Part shown: positions 17,228 through 26,036 of the stretch, piece after piece
How the letters are laid out: each line of letters opens with the position of its first letter
Numbering within the stretch: the first letter of the stretch is position 1
Translations under genes and position numbers: made by a program
DNA from: Thiobacillus sp.
GTDB taxonomy: Bacteria > Pseudomonadota > Gammaproteobacteria > Burkholderiales > Thiobacillaceae
DNA: 64,000 bases
Assembly (NCBI GenBank): GCA_024709685.1
Contig: JANJWF010000092.1
Location: forward strand, 1-64,000
Direction of reading: 5' to 3'
The notes under the pieces: model-generated
Databases searched by the model: none
Seen by the model: the letters and a program-made list of their open reading frames with translations, nothing else
What the model was told of the DNA's origin: nothing

Positions 17228-19348
17228 TCAGGCGAGCTTGAAGCCCGCGATCGAGCTCTTCAGATCCTGCGCCAGCTGTTTCATGCCACCGATCGACTCG
17301 GCCGTCTGCCGGGTACCCGCACTCGTCTGCGCGGAAATCGCCTTGATGTCCTGCATGGTCTCGGCGACGAGCGTGGTCGCTTCGGCCTGGTTCTGCGTGG
17401 CCGCCGAGATGTCTGCGATCAGCGCGGCAAGTGTCTTCGACACGTCGCCGATCTCGGCCAGCGTCTGGCCTGCGGCATCGGACAGCTTGGCGCCCTCGAC
17501 CACGCCCTGGGTCGACACTTCCATCGCCGCCACGGTGTCGTGGGTGTCCGACTGAATGGTTTTCACGATGGCGGCGATCTGCTTGGTCGCATCGGCCGAG
17601 CGTTCCGCCAGCCGCTGCACTTCTTCCGCCACCACCGAGAAGCCGCGCCCGGCTTCACCTGCCGACGCCGCCTGAATGGCCGCGTTGAGTGCCAGCACGT
17701 TGGTCTGTTCGGTAATGTCGGAAATCAGTTCGACGATTTCACCGATCTCCTGCGACGATTCGCCCAGACGCTTGATTCGTTTCGACGTTTCCTGAATCTG
17801 TTCGCGCAGACCGTTCATGCTGGCAATGGCGTTGGCCACCGCCTGCTGGCCTTTTTCGGCGGCCGCGAGGGATTGTTTGGCCACCTTGGCGGACTCGATG
17901 GCGTTGCCCGACACCTGCTGCACCGATTCCGCGAGGCGGACGACGGCGGTCGAAGTTGTCTCGATCTCGTCGGTCTGCCGGCGCGCCGCCTGTTGCAGCG
18001 ATTCGGATACCTGACTGGCCTGGTTGGCTGCCTGGTCCATCTTCAACGTGGCGTTGTTAATCCCGCGCACCAGGCTGCGCAGCTCTTCCACCGTGTAGTT
18101 GATCGAGTCGGCGACAGCACCGGTGATGTCCTCGGTCACGCTGGCGTTGATGGTGAGGTTGCCCTCGGCCAGTTCGCCCAGTTCATCCATCAGGCGCAGA
18201 ATCGCCTCCTGGTTGCGGCTGTTTTCCTCCTCGCTCTTACGGGCCCGCGATTTGGTCTCGTTGATGTTGATCTGACCCAGCAACACCATCGAGACGATGG
18301 CCAGCACGCCGAACAGGGCGGCCAGCTGGTAGCCGAAGCCGCCGACGGCCCGGTATTCCTCTGACAGCTGGCCGGCGTCCCGCAGCAACTCGTCGCTGCC
18401 TGCGAAGAGTTTGTTGGCCGCCACCTTGGCCCGCAGCAGGGACTGCGTGTTGGCAAGCACCTCGCCCACCGCCTCGACCATGTCGGCCATGTTGGTGCCG
18501 AGGTCTTCCAGCGTCAGCATGCTGTCCTCGTTCTGGCTGGCCGCCCCCTCCATCAGTGCCTGCACCGTGTCACGGAACGAGGTTGTGTCCTTTTCCAGCT
18601 GCAGCACGACCTCGGGGTCGATCAGGTCCGACGACAGCAGCAGGTTGGCATTTTTCGGCAAACGCTGACTCAGCATCACGAGATGGTTCGCTCGCGACAC
18701 TTCGCGCAGGCTCGTGCCCCCATCGGCGAGCTGGCTGGCGAGCTGCTCGGACACCTCCTGCAAGTCGATACTCAGGGCATTGATGCGCTTGACGTTTTCG
18801 TTCATCGCCATCAGGTTTTTCTGCTGCGAAAGAATCTGCACGACCAGAGGGGCAAACTGGCCCCACTGGGTGCCGATTTTTCCCAGCGTGTCGCGCGCGG
18901 CGCCACTGGTGGCGGGTACCTCGGCGTCGCCATTGGTCAGTCCGGTCAGGGTCGCCTCGAAATCAGCCTTGCCCTCAGCCAGTTTCTTGAAGGCCGTGGC
19001 ATCGCCGAGCACGGCCCGCTGGGCCGCGAGCGGCAGGCGCTGCGAATACACTTGCAGTTCGCCGGCGCGGTTCTCGTATGCCGTGCGGTTGTCGAGCTGG
19101 ATCGAACTATGGATGGTGAAGCCGGCGGCCAGGAGCAGCGAAACGAGCAGGCTGCCGCCCATGTAGAGATATTGCCGCTCGACCGGAAGATGGCCGATCA
19201 GGGGCATGCGGCCCGGCTCCTTGTCAGCCAGTTTGCGCACGGTCTTCATGATCATGGTGGTGTTCTCGCCCCGATTCCTGCCCGAGGAGCTTCCCGTCAT
19301 GCGGCCTGCGAGCCCTTTGAGGCCAAACATCGTTGTCGCCATATTCAT
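17228..19348 (-). CDS. pilJ: Type IV pilus methyl-accepting chemotaxis protein PilJ
   Basis: The 706-residue transducer has a cytoplasmic N-terminus, a first membrane helix near residues 60-80 ([18 protein letters not shown]), a long helical PilJ-type periplasmic domain, a second membrane helix near 330-350, a HAMP-like linker and a signalling hairpin whose tip reads [22 protein letters not shown]. It should sense surface or pilus state and control the PilL kinase through PilI. ATG 19348 is preferred, with GGAGGG at 19358-19363. No methylesterase or methyltransferase gene is nearby, so adaptation may not rely on methylation. Confidence 0.93.
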   Translation of the reverse strand: MNMATTMFGLKGLAGRMTGSSSGRNRGENTTMIMKTVRKLADKEPGRMPLIGHLPVERQYLYMGGSLLVSLLLAAGFTIHSSIQLDNRTAYENRAGELQVYSQRLPLAAQRAVLGDATAFKKLAEGKADFEATLTGLTNGDAEVPATSGAARDTLGKIGTQWGQFAPLVVQILSQQKNLMAMNENVKRINALSIDLQEVSEQLASQLADGGTSLREVSRANHLVMLSQRLPKNANLLLSSDLIDPEVVLQLEKDTTSFRDTVQALMEGAASQNEDSMLTLEDLGTNMADMVEAVGEVLANTQSLLRAKVAANKLFAGSDELLRDAGQLSEEYRAVGGFGYQLAALFGVLAIVSMVLLGQININETKSRARKSEEENSRNQEAILRLMDELGELAEGNLTINASVTEDITGAVADSINYTVEELRSLVRGINNATLKMDQAANQASQVSESLQQAARRQTDEIETTSTAVVRLAESVQQVSGNAIESAKVAKQSLAAAEKGQQAVANAIASMNGLREQIQETSKRIKRLGESSQEIGEIVELISDITEQTNVLALNAAIQAASAGEAGRGFSVVAEEVQRLAERSADATKQIAAIVKTIQSDTHDTVAAMEVSTQGVVEGAKLSDAAGQTLAEIGDVSKTLAALIADISAATQNQAEATTLVAETMQDIKAISAQTSAGTRQTAESIGGMKQLAQDLKSSIAGFKLA

Positions 19349-19401
19349 TGCTCCAAACCCTCCGCTCACTGGCGCCAACGCGCCGAGTATTCAATGTCCA
19401 A

Positions 19402-19923
19402 TTAGTTGCCGAACTGCGCTTCGGCCTTCAGAAAGTCGGCGTTGCCAAGCAATTGCCCGAAATCCATATCACACCAGTTGGCCCCGGCCTCGTCGGCGTA
19501 GTGACGTGCGATCCATGGATATGCCGCAGTCCCGCCACGTAATCGATAGCGGCTGATATTCTTCAGCCCCAGTGTGGCGTGCACCAGAAGGGCCGCGTTC
19601 ACGCCAAAATCGTGGTGCGGTATCAGCAGCCGGCAATCGGCATGGTCGGGCGTCACCCCCTGCCCCATGAAGTCGGCAAAATCGCTCACCGCGTACAGGT
19701 TGCCGCGGATGTTGGCGACGCCGCGAAACCAGCGGCGCGTTCCGGGAACCTTGACGATGGGCGGCAGCGGAACCACCTCCTCGGTATCGGAAAGGCTCAC
19801 CAGCCAGTTCACGTCGCCCACGCGGAAACCCAGCCTGGACCCCGTGTTGTCCCGGCTGGCTGCCGCCTGCAGCTGCTGCGACAGGGCGGTCTGAAATTCA
19901 CGCAGGTTGAATTTCTTGGCCAT
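19402..19923 (-). CDS. pilI: CheW-like adaptor PilI
   Basis: The 173-residue protein carries a single CheW domain (LGFRVGDVNWLVSLSDTEEVV, then VPGTRRWFRGVANIRGNLYAVSDF). It couples PilJ receptors to the PilL kinase. It lies between pilH and pilJ in the operon, ten bases after the pilH stop. No membrane or export signal is present, so it is cytoplasmic. Confidence 0.93.
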   Translation of the reverse strand: MAKKFNLREFQTALSQQLQAAASRDNTGSRLGFRVGDVNWLVSLSDTEEVVPLPPIVKVPGTRRWFRGVANIRGNLYAVSDFADFMGQGVTPDHADCRLLIPHHDFGVNAALLVHATLGLKNISRYRLRGGTAAYPWIARHYADEAGANWCDMDFGQLLGNADFLKAEAQFGN

Positions 19924-19933
19924 CTCGGTCAGC

Positions 19934-20299
19934 TCAGCCCAGCGCCTTGATCTGCGACAACAGGTCTTCCGGCCTTACCGGTTTCACCAGGTACGCCTTC
20001 GCACCCTGGCGAATTCCCCACACCTTGTCGGTTTCCTGGCCTTTGGTGGTGCACATGATGATCGGAATATGCCTGGTCGCGTCTTCCTTTGAAATCATTC
20101 GCGTCGCCTGATAGCCGTTCATTCCCGGCATCACGACGTCCATCACGATCAAATCGGGCAAAGTCTGCTTGGCTTGCACGACGGCTTCTTCTCCGCTCTC
20201 GGCCATGCTGACCAGGTAGCCGTTCTTGACCAACAACTCAGACAGAAAAAATCGCTCGGTGGGGGAATCATCCACAACCAGAATTCGACTGATCGCCAT
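19934..20299 (-). CDS. pilH: Response regulator PilH
   Basis: The 121-residue stand-alone CheY-like receiver has the acidic pair in VVDDSPTERFF, the phospho-acceptor Asp in IVMDVVMPGMNGYQ, the Thr in CTTKGQE and the Lys of VKPVRPEDL. It is the second receiver of the pilus chemosensory operon; in Pseudomonas PilH modulates PilT/PilU-dependent retraction. AGGAG precedes the start by about 11 bases. Order and sequence distinguish it from PilG. Confidence 0.93.
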   Translation of the reverse strand: MAISRILVVDDSPTERFFLSELLVKNGYLVSMAESGEEAVVQAKQTLPDLIVMDVVMPGMNGYQATRMISKEDATRHIPIIMCTTKGQETDKVWGIRQGAKAYLVKPVRPEDLLSQIKALG

Positions 20300-20325
20300 A
20301 ATTTTTATGCTCCTTGGAAAAACTG

Positions 20326-20718
20326 TTACACCCCGGAACAGGCGTGTTCGCGTACCGCCGTCAGCAGCGTGTCCTTGGTAAAAGGTTTGGTCAGGTATTC
20401 GTCCGACCCAACCATGCGGCCGCGTGCGCGATCAAACAGCCCGTCCTTGGATGACAGCATGATGACCGGTGTGCTGCGGTACTTGGCGTTGCGCTTGATG
20501 AGCGAGCAGGTCTGGTAGCCATCGAGACGCGGCATCATGATGTCGACGAAGACCACATGGGGCTCGTGATCGGTGATCTTGGACAGCGCGTCGAACCCGT
20601 CCTGCGCCAGGATGACCTCGCAGCCCGCCTGATTCAGGAAGATCTCCGCGCTGCGTCGAATGGTGTTGCTGTCATCGATCACCATAACCTTGACGCCCTT
20701 CAATGTATCGTTGTCCAC
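20326..20718 (-). CDS. pilG: Response regulator PilG
   Basis: The 130-residue CheY-like receiver is the first gene of the pil chemosensory operon. It has VIDDSNTIRRSAE, FVDIMMPRLDGYQT with the phospho-acceptor Asp, MLSSKDGLFDRARGR and KPF. GTG 20718 is preferred over ATG 20754: GGAG lies six bases upstream, and the resulting short leader matches known PilG. In Pseudomonas PilG promotes pilus extension through PilB and cAMP. No promoter was identified in the roughly 130 bases before the start. Confidence 0.93.
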   Translation of the reverse strand: MDNDTLKGVKVMVIDDSNTIRRSAEIFLNQAGCEVILAQDGFDALSKITDHEPHVVFVDIMMPRLDGYQTCSLIKRNAKYRSTPVIMLSSKDGLFDRARGRMVGSDEYLTKPFTKDTLLTAVREHACSGV

Positions 20719-20853
20719 ACGTTTCTCCGCCAGGATCGCCGGGCGCGACGGCAATGCCGCGTCCCACGGTATTAAGCATTACGGCACCGACAGCCCCTTC
20801 TTTAGCGTTTGCCGCCCCCATCCTGCGCATGCATCCGAATGGCGCAAACGAAC

Positions 20854-20880
20854 AAGGGCGTTGCCTTCGCAACGCCCTTT
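20854..20880 (-). terminator. Terminator after the exported 300-residue gene
   Basis: An 11-bp perfect stem, AAGGGCGTTGC/GCAACGCCCTT with a CTTC loop, lies 26 bases beyond the stop of the minus-strand gene at 20906. On the minus strand it is followed by TGTTCGTTTG, a weak T tract. It separates that gene from the pil operon. Confidence 0.65.
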
Positions 20881-20905
20881 CACCCCAGCAAATCCCGGGC
20901 AGACA

Positions 20906-21808
20906 CTACTTCCAGGATTCCTCGCTGGCGTTCTTTTCGACGCCCGCCACGGCACCCATGGTCGCCATGATGGCGTTGGGCAGGGACGAGATGCGCATGA
21001 ACTGCCCCATGCCCACATCCGGGAAGGCCAGGGCAATGCGGAAGCGGCCGTGAGGCGCGCTCACCTGGTTGTCCACGACATAAATCTCGTACGGCAGGCC
21101 GGCGATGCTTTCCTGCATATCGATTTTCTTGATCCATTCACCGTCGCTGTGCGCGCCGTCGTTCATCGCCACGCCGAACACCGCCAGCTTCTGGTTCGGC
21201 AGGACGACTTCGTAGACCTTGGTCGTCTTGCCCGCACCTTTGGCGAGATTGTCGCGCACCGCCTTCACCGCATCGGTAAAGCTGCCATACTCGGTCAGCT
21301 TGTTTTTCGACGAATCCAGACGCTCCATGCCGACCATGTAGCGGTAATTGGTCAGGCTGCTCGCCGACTCGTCGCCGCCAACGCCCTTGCCTGCCCCCAG
21401 CGTGGCCTGCAGACGGGCCTGCAGCGCCTTGACCGCTTCCTCCTTCTTGTCGAAGGATTTGCGAAAATACGCCCGGTACCAGTAATCCGGGTTGGTGTAC
21501 GCGATGTTGCCATTGGCCTTGACGCCCACGCGGATGGCCGCGCCCATCACGGCGTGCCCCCCCACCGAGCCCACTTCTTCGAGCATGGCATGGTCGGTGG
21601 CGATCACCACGCCGTAGCCCGCGAGGTCGGGCGGGAAATACTTGCCGATCACCTTGAAACCACCGGTTTTGAGTCTGGCCTCGACTGCCGCGGCCGCTGC
21701 CTGGACGGTACCGCCCGGCACCGCATCTCCCTGGATATAGGGAGATATTGCCCAGACACTTGCCGAAGACAGGAGCAGCGCCCCCGCTGAAATCCACCGC
21801 ACGATCAT
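20906..21808 (-). CDS. Exported protein of unknown function
   Basis: The 300-residue protein has a signal peptide (cleavage near VWA-ISP, residue 20). The mature part begins with a segment reading PGGTVQAAAAAVEARLKTGG and contains a Tyr-rich stretch (PDYWYRAYFRKSF) and a C-terminal block PHGRFRIALAFPDVGMGQF. There is no cysteine, haem or metal motif. AGGAG lies upstream of the ATG. It is single-gene, with a terminator downstream, between pilG and rubredoxin. I do not recognise the family; a distant relation to DUF302-like ligand modules is possible but not supported by a motif. Confidence 0.8.
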   Translation of the reverse strand: MIVRWISAGALLLSSASVWAISPYIQGDAVPGGTVQAAAAAVEARLKTGGFKVIGKYFPPDLAGYGVVIATDHAMLEEVGSVGGHAVMGAAIRVGVKANGNIAYTNPDYWYRAYFRKSFDKKEEAVKALQARLQATLGAGKGVGGDESASSLTNYRYMVGMERLDSSKNKLTEYGSFTDAVKAVRDNLAKGAGKTTKVYEVVLPNQKLAVFGVAMNDGAHSDGEWIKKIDMQESIAGLPYEIYVVDNQVSAPHGRFRIALAFPDVGMGQFMRISSLPNAIMATMGAVAGVEKNASEESWK

Positions 21809-21963
21809 GATTGTCTCCTTGAGTTTTTATGTAACCCGTTCGGCCGAATCTTTTTTCATACGGCCATTCGCGTGTGATGCTTTGGCTCAAACCTTGCACC
21901 GCCTGAGCTATAACGTCGCCCCCTGATTTAATCTTTAAGCACCAACAGAAATCAACCAGGGTG

Positions 21964-22146
21964 TCAAAGCGCCATCATCAGAAAATCGTCCTTGCGGGCG
22001 CCGCAATCCGGGCACGTCCAGTTGATCGGCACGTCTTCCCAGCGCGTGCCCGGCGGGATCCCGTCATCAGGCGCGCCGGCTTCCTCGCGGTAGATGTAGC
22101 CGCAGATCAGGCACATCCAGGTCTTGTATTTGGGGGCGTCAGGCAT
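21964..22146 (-). CDS. Rubredoxin
   Basis: The 60-residue iron protein has two Cys pairs, CLIC at 12-15 and CPDC at 45-48, which bind one Fe(SCys)4 centre, plus conserved YIYREEAGAPDDGI and WTCPDC contexts. It is a small cytoplasmic one-electron carrier. It is transcribed divergently from thiD with 54 bases between starts, an arrangement common in betaproteobacteria. No Shine-Dalgarno is visible at ATG 22146; upstream in-frame sequence lacks a better start. Confidence 0.95.
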   Translation of the reverse strand: MPDAPKYKTWMCLICGYIYREEAGAPDDGIPPGTRWEDVPINWTCPDCGARKDDFLMMAL

Positions 22147-22200
22147 GGGAAAGAGGGCGAATCGGCTAAAATCGGGAATTGATTTTAAGGCAGTGACGCC

Positions 22201-23043
22201 ATGCCCTCCATTTTTACCCCCAAACCGACGCCGCCGCTGGTGCTCAGCTTTGCCGCATCCGATCCGACCGGCGGTGCGGGCATCCAGGCCGACCTGCTGA
22301 CGCTCGCCAGCATGGGCTGCCACCCGCTGTCGGTGATCACCGCGATCACGGTACAGGACACCGCCCGGGTGGATGAGGTGCTGGCGATCGACGCCGAATG
22401 GGTGGCGGACCAGGCACGCATGCTGCTCGAGGACGTGCCGGTGGCCGCGTTCAAGCTCGGCATGATGGGCAGCCCCGAATCGATTGCGGTGATCGCGGAA
22501 ATCCTCGCCGACTACCCGGACATTCCGGTCATCCTCGACCCGGTGCTGGCATCCGGCCGCGGCGACGAGCTTGCCACCGACGACATGATCTCTGCCATGC
22601 GCGACCTGCTGATTCCGCAGACTACCGTGCTCACCCCCAACAGCCACGAGGCCCGGCGGCTGGCGCTGTTCGAGTCCGACGAGGAAGAACTCGACCTCGC
22701 TGCCTGCGCCAAGCACCTGACCGGCCTCGGTTGCGAGTACGTGCTGATCACCGGCACCCACGAAGCCACGCCACGCGTGCTGAACAGCCTGTACGACGTC
22801 GACGGCCACGTACAGACCGACGCCTGGGACCGCCTGCCCGGCAGCTATCACGGCTCCGGCTGCACCCTTGCCTCGGCCATCGCGGCCACCCTGGCCTACG
22901 GCCAGGACGTGCCGCAGGCCGTGCGCGACGCGCAGAATTTCACTTACGAGACACTCAAGGCGGCTTTCCGCCCCGGCATGGGCCAATACATCCCCGAGCG
23001 TTTCTTCTGGGCGCAGGATGCGCAAACCGAAGGCAATGCCTGA
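22201..23043 (+). CDS. thiD: Hydroxymethylpyrimidine/phosphomethylpyrimidine kinase ThiD
   Basis: The 280-residue ribokinase-fold enzyme phosphorylates HMP and HMP-P for thiamine synthesis. It has SFAASDPTGGAGIQADLLT at the N-terminus, KLGMMGS, DPVLASGRG, LTPNSHEA and the anion-hole/catalytic GSGCTLASAIAA. AAGG precedes ATG 22201. It is the first gene of thiD-thiE-hemL-dsrS. No TPP riboswitch fits in the 54-base gap before it. Confidence 0.95.
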   Translation: MPSIFTPKPTPPLVLSFAASDPTGGAGIQADLLTLASMGCHPLSVITAITVQDTARVDEVLAIDAEWVADQARMLLEDVPVAAFKLGMMGSPESIAVIAEILADYPDIPVILDPVLASGRGDELATDDMISAMRDLLIPQTTVLTPNSHEARRLALFESDEEELDLAACAKHLTGLGCEYVLITGTHEATPRVLNSLYDVDGHVQTDAWDRLPGSYHGSGCTLASAIAATLAYGQDVPQAVRDAQNFTYETLKAAFRPGMGQYIPERFFWAQDAQTEGNA

Positions 23044-23051
23044 TTTACGCC

Positions 23052-23687
23052 ATGCTTGAATTCCCGGGTGGCATCTATGCCATCACCCCTGAAATCGCCG
23101 ACACCGAGTGCTTGCTGGCGCAGGTCGAGGCCGTGCTCCTCGGCGGCGTGGCGGCCGTGCAATACCGAGACAAATCGGGCGACGTGGCCCGCCGCCACGA
23201 GCAGGCGAGCGAACTGGTCGCGCTGTGCCACCGCTTCGGCGTGCCGCTGATCGTCAACGACGACCTGCGCCTGGCCGACCTGTGCGATGCCGGCGGCGTC
23301 CACCTGGGACGCGACGACGGGGGCGTCAGGGAGGCGCGCATCATCCTCGGCCCCGGTAAATTCATCGGTGCCTCGTGCTACCAGAGCCTGGAACTTGCGC
23401 TGGCGGCGCAGTCGGCGGGTGCCGACTACGTCGCTTTCGGCAGCTTCTATCCCTCGCCGACCAAGCCTGCCGCCGGCCGCGCCGATGCCGAGCTGCTGCG
23501 TGCGGCGACCCGGGTCATCCGTGTCCCGATCGTGGCCATCGGCGGCATCACACCCGCCAACGCACCGCAGTTGCTGGATGCCGGCGCCGACAGCCTCGCG
23601 GTGCTTTCCGCACTGTTCGGCGCCCCCGACCTCCGCGCCAGCGCAGACGCGCTCAACCGGCTATTTGAAACCGAACCTGAAGAGTGA
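23052..23687 (+). CDS. thiE: Thiamine-phosphate synthase ThiE
   Basis: The 211-residue TIM-barrel enzyme joins HMP-PP and thiazole phosphate to make thiamine phosphate. Motifs present are [34 protein letters not shown] (split over the barrel), [27 protein letters not shown] and the C-terminal GGITPAN phosphate loop. It starts eight bases after thiD and precedes hemL by seven, so the genes are one operon. Confidence 0.95.
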   Translation: MLEFPGGIYAITPEIADTECLLAQVEAVLLGGVAAVQYRDKSGDVARRHEQASELVALCHRFGVPLIVNDDLRLADLCDAGGVHLGRDDGGVREARIILGPGKFIGASCYQSLELALAAQSAGADYVAFGSFYPSPTKPAAGRADAELLRAATRVIRVPIVAIGGITPANAPQLLDAGADSLAVLSALFGAPDLRASADALNRLFETEPEE

Positions 23688-23694
23688 CCCGAAC

Positions 23695-24972
23695 ATGAGC
23701 CGCAACCAAGAGCTTTTCGAACAATCGCAGAAGGTCATCCCCGGCGGGGTGAATTCGCCAGTGCGCGCCTTCCGGAGCGTCGGCGGCACGCCGGTGTTCT
23801 TCAGCCGCGCCAAGGGATCGCGTGTGTGGGACGCCGACGGCCGCGAATACATCGACTACGTCGGCTCGTGGGGGCCGGCGATTCTCGGCCACGCCCATCC
23901 GGGCACGGTGAAGGCGGTGCAGGACGCCGCCGCCAACGGCCTGTCGTTCGGCGCCCCGTCCGAGGCCGAACTGACCATCGCGCGCCGCATCATCGAACTC
24001 GTGCCGAGCATCGAGAAGGTGCGGCTGGTGTCGTCCGGAACCGAGGCGACGATGAGCGCGATCCGCCTGGCGCGCGGTTTTACCGGCCGCAGCAAGTTCA
24101 TCAAGTTCGAAGGCTGCTACCACGGCCACGCCGACTTCCTCCTGGTGAAGGCGGGCTCTGGCGCGCTCACCTTCGGCAACCCGACCTCGGCCGGCGTGCC
24201 GCCCGAAGTCGCGGCGCAGACCGTCGTGCTCGACTACAACGACGTCGCCGGGCTCGAGCGCACCTTTGCGGAGATCGGCAATGAAATCGCCTGCATCATC
24301 GTCGAGCCTTTCGCCGGCAACATGAACCTGGTCAAGCCGACCGCCGAATTCATGCGCGCGATGCGCCGCCTTTGCGACCAGCACGGCGCCCTGTTGATCT
24401 TCGACGAGGTGATGACCGGCTTCCGCGTCGACCTCGGCGGCGCGCAGAAGCTGCTCGGCATCAAGCCGGATCTGACCACGCTCGGCAAGGTGATCGGCGG
24501 CGGCATGCCGGTCGGCGCCTTCGGCGGCCGCGCCGACGTAATGGACGCGCTGGCGCCGGTCGGGCCGGTGTATCAGGCGGGCACGCTGTCGGGCAACCCG
24601 GTGGCGGTCGCGGCCGGCCTCGCCACGCTGGCCGCGATTTCAGAACCGGGCTTCCACGCGAACCTTGCCGCCCGCACCGAAAAACTGGTGAAAGGTTTGA
24701 CCGCCGCCGCTGCCCAAGCGAACGTGACCTTTTGCGCCGACTCGATCGGCGGCATGTTCGGCCTGTACTTCGCGCCCAAGCCGCCGGCGAGCTTTGCCGA
24801 GGTGATGCAGTGCGACAAGGAGAAATTCAACCGATTTTTCCATGCCATGCTCGACCGCGGCTTCTACTTCGCACCGTCGGCGTTCGAGGCGGGCTTCGTC
24901 TCTGCCGCGCACTCTGACGCCGATATCGACGCCACCGTCGCCGCCGCGCGCGAGGTGTTCAAGGCCCTATGA
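23695..24972 (+). CDS. hemL: Glutamate-1-semialdehyde 2,1-aminomutase HemL
   Basis: The 425-residue PLP enzyme converts glutamate-1-semialdehyde to 5-aminolevulinate, the C5-pathway entry to haem. It begins [21 protein letters not shown]-like, contains [27 protein letters not shown] and the PLP Lys265 in [15 protein letters not shown]. The frame stays open upstream in thiE, but ATG 23695 matches the family start. Its stop overlaps the dsrS start (ATGA). The later haem genes hemC and hemD lie at 33.9-35.7 kb. Confidence 0.97.
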   Translation: MSRNQELFEQSQKVIPGGVNSPVRAFRSVGGTPVFFSRAKGSRVWDADGREYIDYVGSWGPAILGHAHPGTVKAVQDAAANGLSFGAPSEAELTIARRIIELVPSIEKVRLVSSGTEATMSAIRLARGFTGRSKFIKFEGCYHGHADFLLVKAGSGALTFGNPTSAGVPPEVAAQTVVLDYNDVAGLERTFAEIGNEIACIIVEPFAGNMNLVKPTAEFMRAMRRLCDQHGALLIFDEVMTGFRVDLGGAQKLLGIKPDLTTLGKVIGGGMPVGAFGGRADVMDALAPVGPVYQAGTLSGNPVAVAAGLATLAAISEPGFHANLAARTEKLVKGLTAAAAQANVTFCADSIGGMFGLYFAPKPPASFAEVMQCDKEKFNRFFHAMLDRGFYFAPSAFEAGFVSAAHSDADIDATVAAAREVFKAL

Positions 24973-26036
24973 ACGACGAGTTGTCCCCCGAGGACGAACT
25001 GCGCCTCAACGTCCTGTTCAATACCGAACTCAAGGCGGTTCGCATCGACGAATCGACCATGACGCTGTGGGCGCTGACGCCGCGGGGCGAGGCAAGCGTG
25101 CCGCTGAAACCCACCGAGCGCGCCGACCGCTACCTGAAACGGGTACGGGAACAATTATCGGGGCACGCCCTGGGCTCGCCCGGCGGCTACCCGGTACACC
25201 TCACGCGCTGGACACGGCAGTCCCAGTCGGGCCTCTCGGTCCAGCATCTGGCGCAGCTCTTATTGATTGCGGAGGAAGAGGCTGTGGTCGCGGTGGTGCA
25301 TTCCCCCGCGCTCACCGAAGAGCTGGCACGCTACGCTTGGTGGTGCATGCCGACCATCGAGAACGCCCGCCTGATGCTGATGCGCGACGTGGTCTGCCGA
25401 AGCACCATCGGGCGCATGCTGGCGGAGTATTTGATCGAGAACCTGGCTTTCCTGCACGAGGACGATGTCGGGATTCTCGATACCGTGGCCGTGATGCTGT
25501 ACTCCGGCGTGCTGAGCGACGCCGAGCGGCTGGCGATCTGGAGACGCGGCGGCAGCCGCAATTCGTATTACGTCGCCTTCCTCGAACTGCAGTCCGACAA
25601 TCTTCCCGGCCCGCGCGCCGCGCGCACCGACCACCCGAGCGTGCCGCAACTCGCTGGCAATCCCTACAGCACCATGCTGGACAAGGCGCTGTCCGGACAG
25701 GGGCAGACCTTCCTCGCCACCACCGGCCTCGTCCTCGAACGCCCCGAAATCCAGGAAGTGGTGAACCACACCCTGAGCGCGCTGGCCAACTGGTGCGCGC
25801 CGCTGCGTCAGCTGGATGAGGCCACGCGCAGTGCCGCCCGCGCGGCACTGCTCGCCGCCGCGCCCCAATTCGAATCCGAGTGTGATGCACTCGACGCTTT
25901 GGCGGCAGCGGATGCCGACAGCGTACGGCCGATCTTCCTCAAGACGACCGCGATCGGCTCGCTGATGCGGCGCAAGATCCAGCCTGTCGTCACACCACTG
26001 CTCGACGCCATTGCGGCGCTACGGCGCCAGCCCTAG
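24969..26036 (+). CDS. dsrS: DsrS-like sulfur metabolism protein
   Basis: The 355-residue soluble protein matches what I know of Allochromatium DsrS: an N-terminal [20 protein letters not shown], a [14 protein letters not shown] block, [15 protein letters not shown], and a later [13 protein letters not shown] segment. In purple sulfur bacteria DsrS is a cytoplasmic factor needed for normal dsr expression during oxidation of stored sulfur. No catalytic residues are known. Translation is coupled to hemL by a 4-base overlap, and the 3' end overlaps convergent dsbD by 18 bases. Recognition is from sequence memory, so moderately confident. Confidence 0.82.
   Translation: MNDELSPEDELRLNVLFNTELKAVRIDESTMTLWALTPRGEASVPLKPTERADRYLKRVREQLSGHALGSPGGYPVHLTRWTRQSQSGLSVQHLAQLLLIAEEEAVVAVVHSPALTEELARYAWWCMPTIENARLMLMRDVVCRSTIGRMLAEYLIENLAFLHEDDVGILDTVAVMLYSGVLSDAERLAIWRRGGSRNSYYVAFLELQSDNLPGPRAARTDHPSVPQLAGNPYSTMLDKALSGQGQTFLATTGLVLERPEIQEVVNHTLSALANWCAPLRQLDEATRSAARAALLAAAPQFESECDALDALAAADADSVRPIFLKTTAIGSLMRRKIQPVVTPLLDAIAALRRQP

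Noticed and set aside
22147-22200. TPP riboswitch before thiD
   Set aside because: The gap to rubredoxin is 54 bases, too short for a TPP riboswitch, and no such motif is visible.
21964-23025. A 353-codon minus-strand frame ending in rubredoxin
   Set aside because: The extra part is antisense to thiD; only the last 60 codons form rubredoxin.
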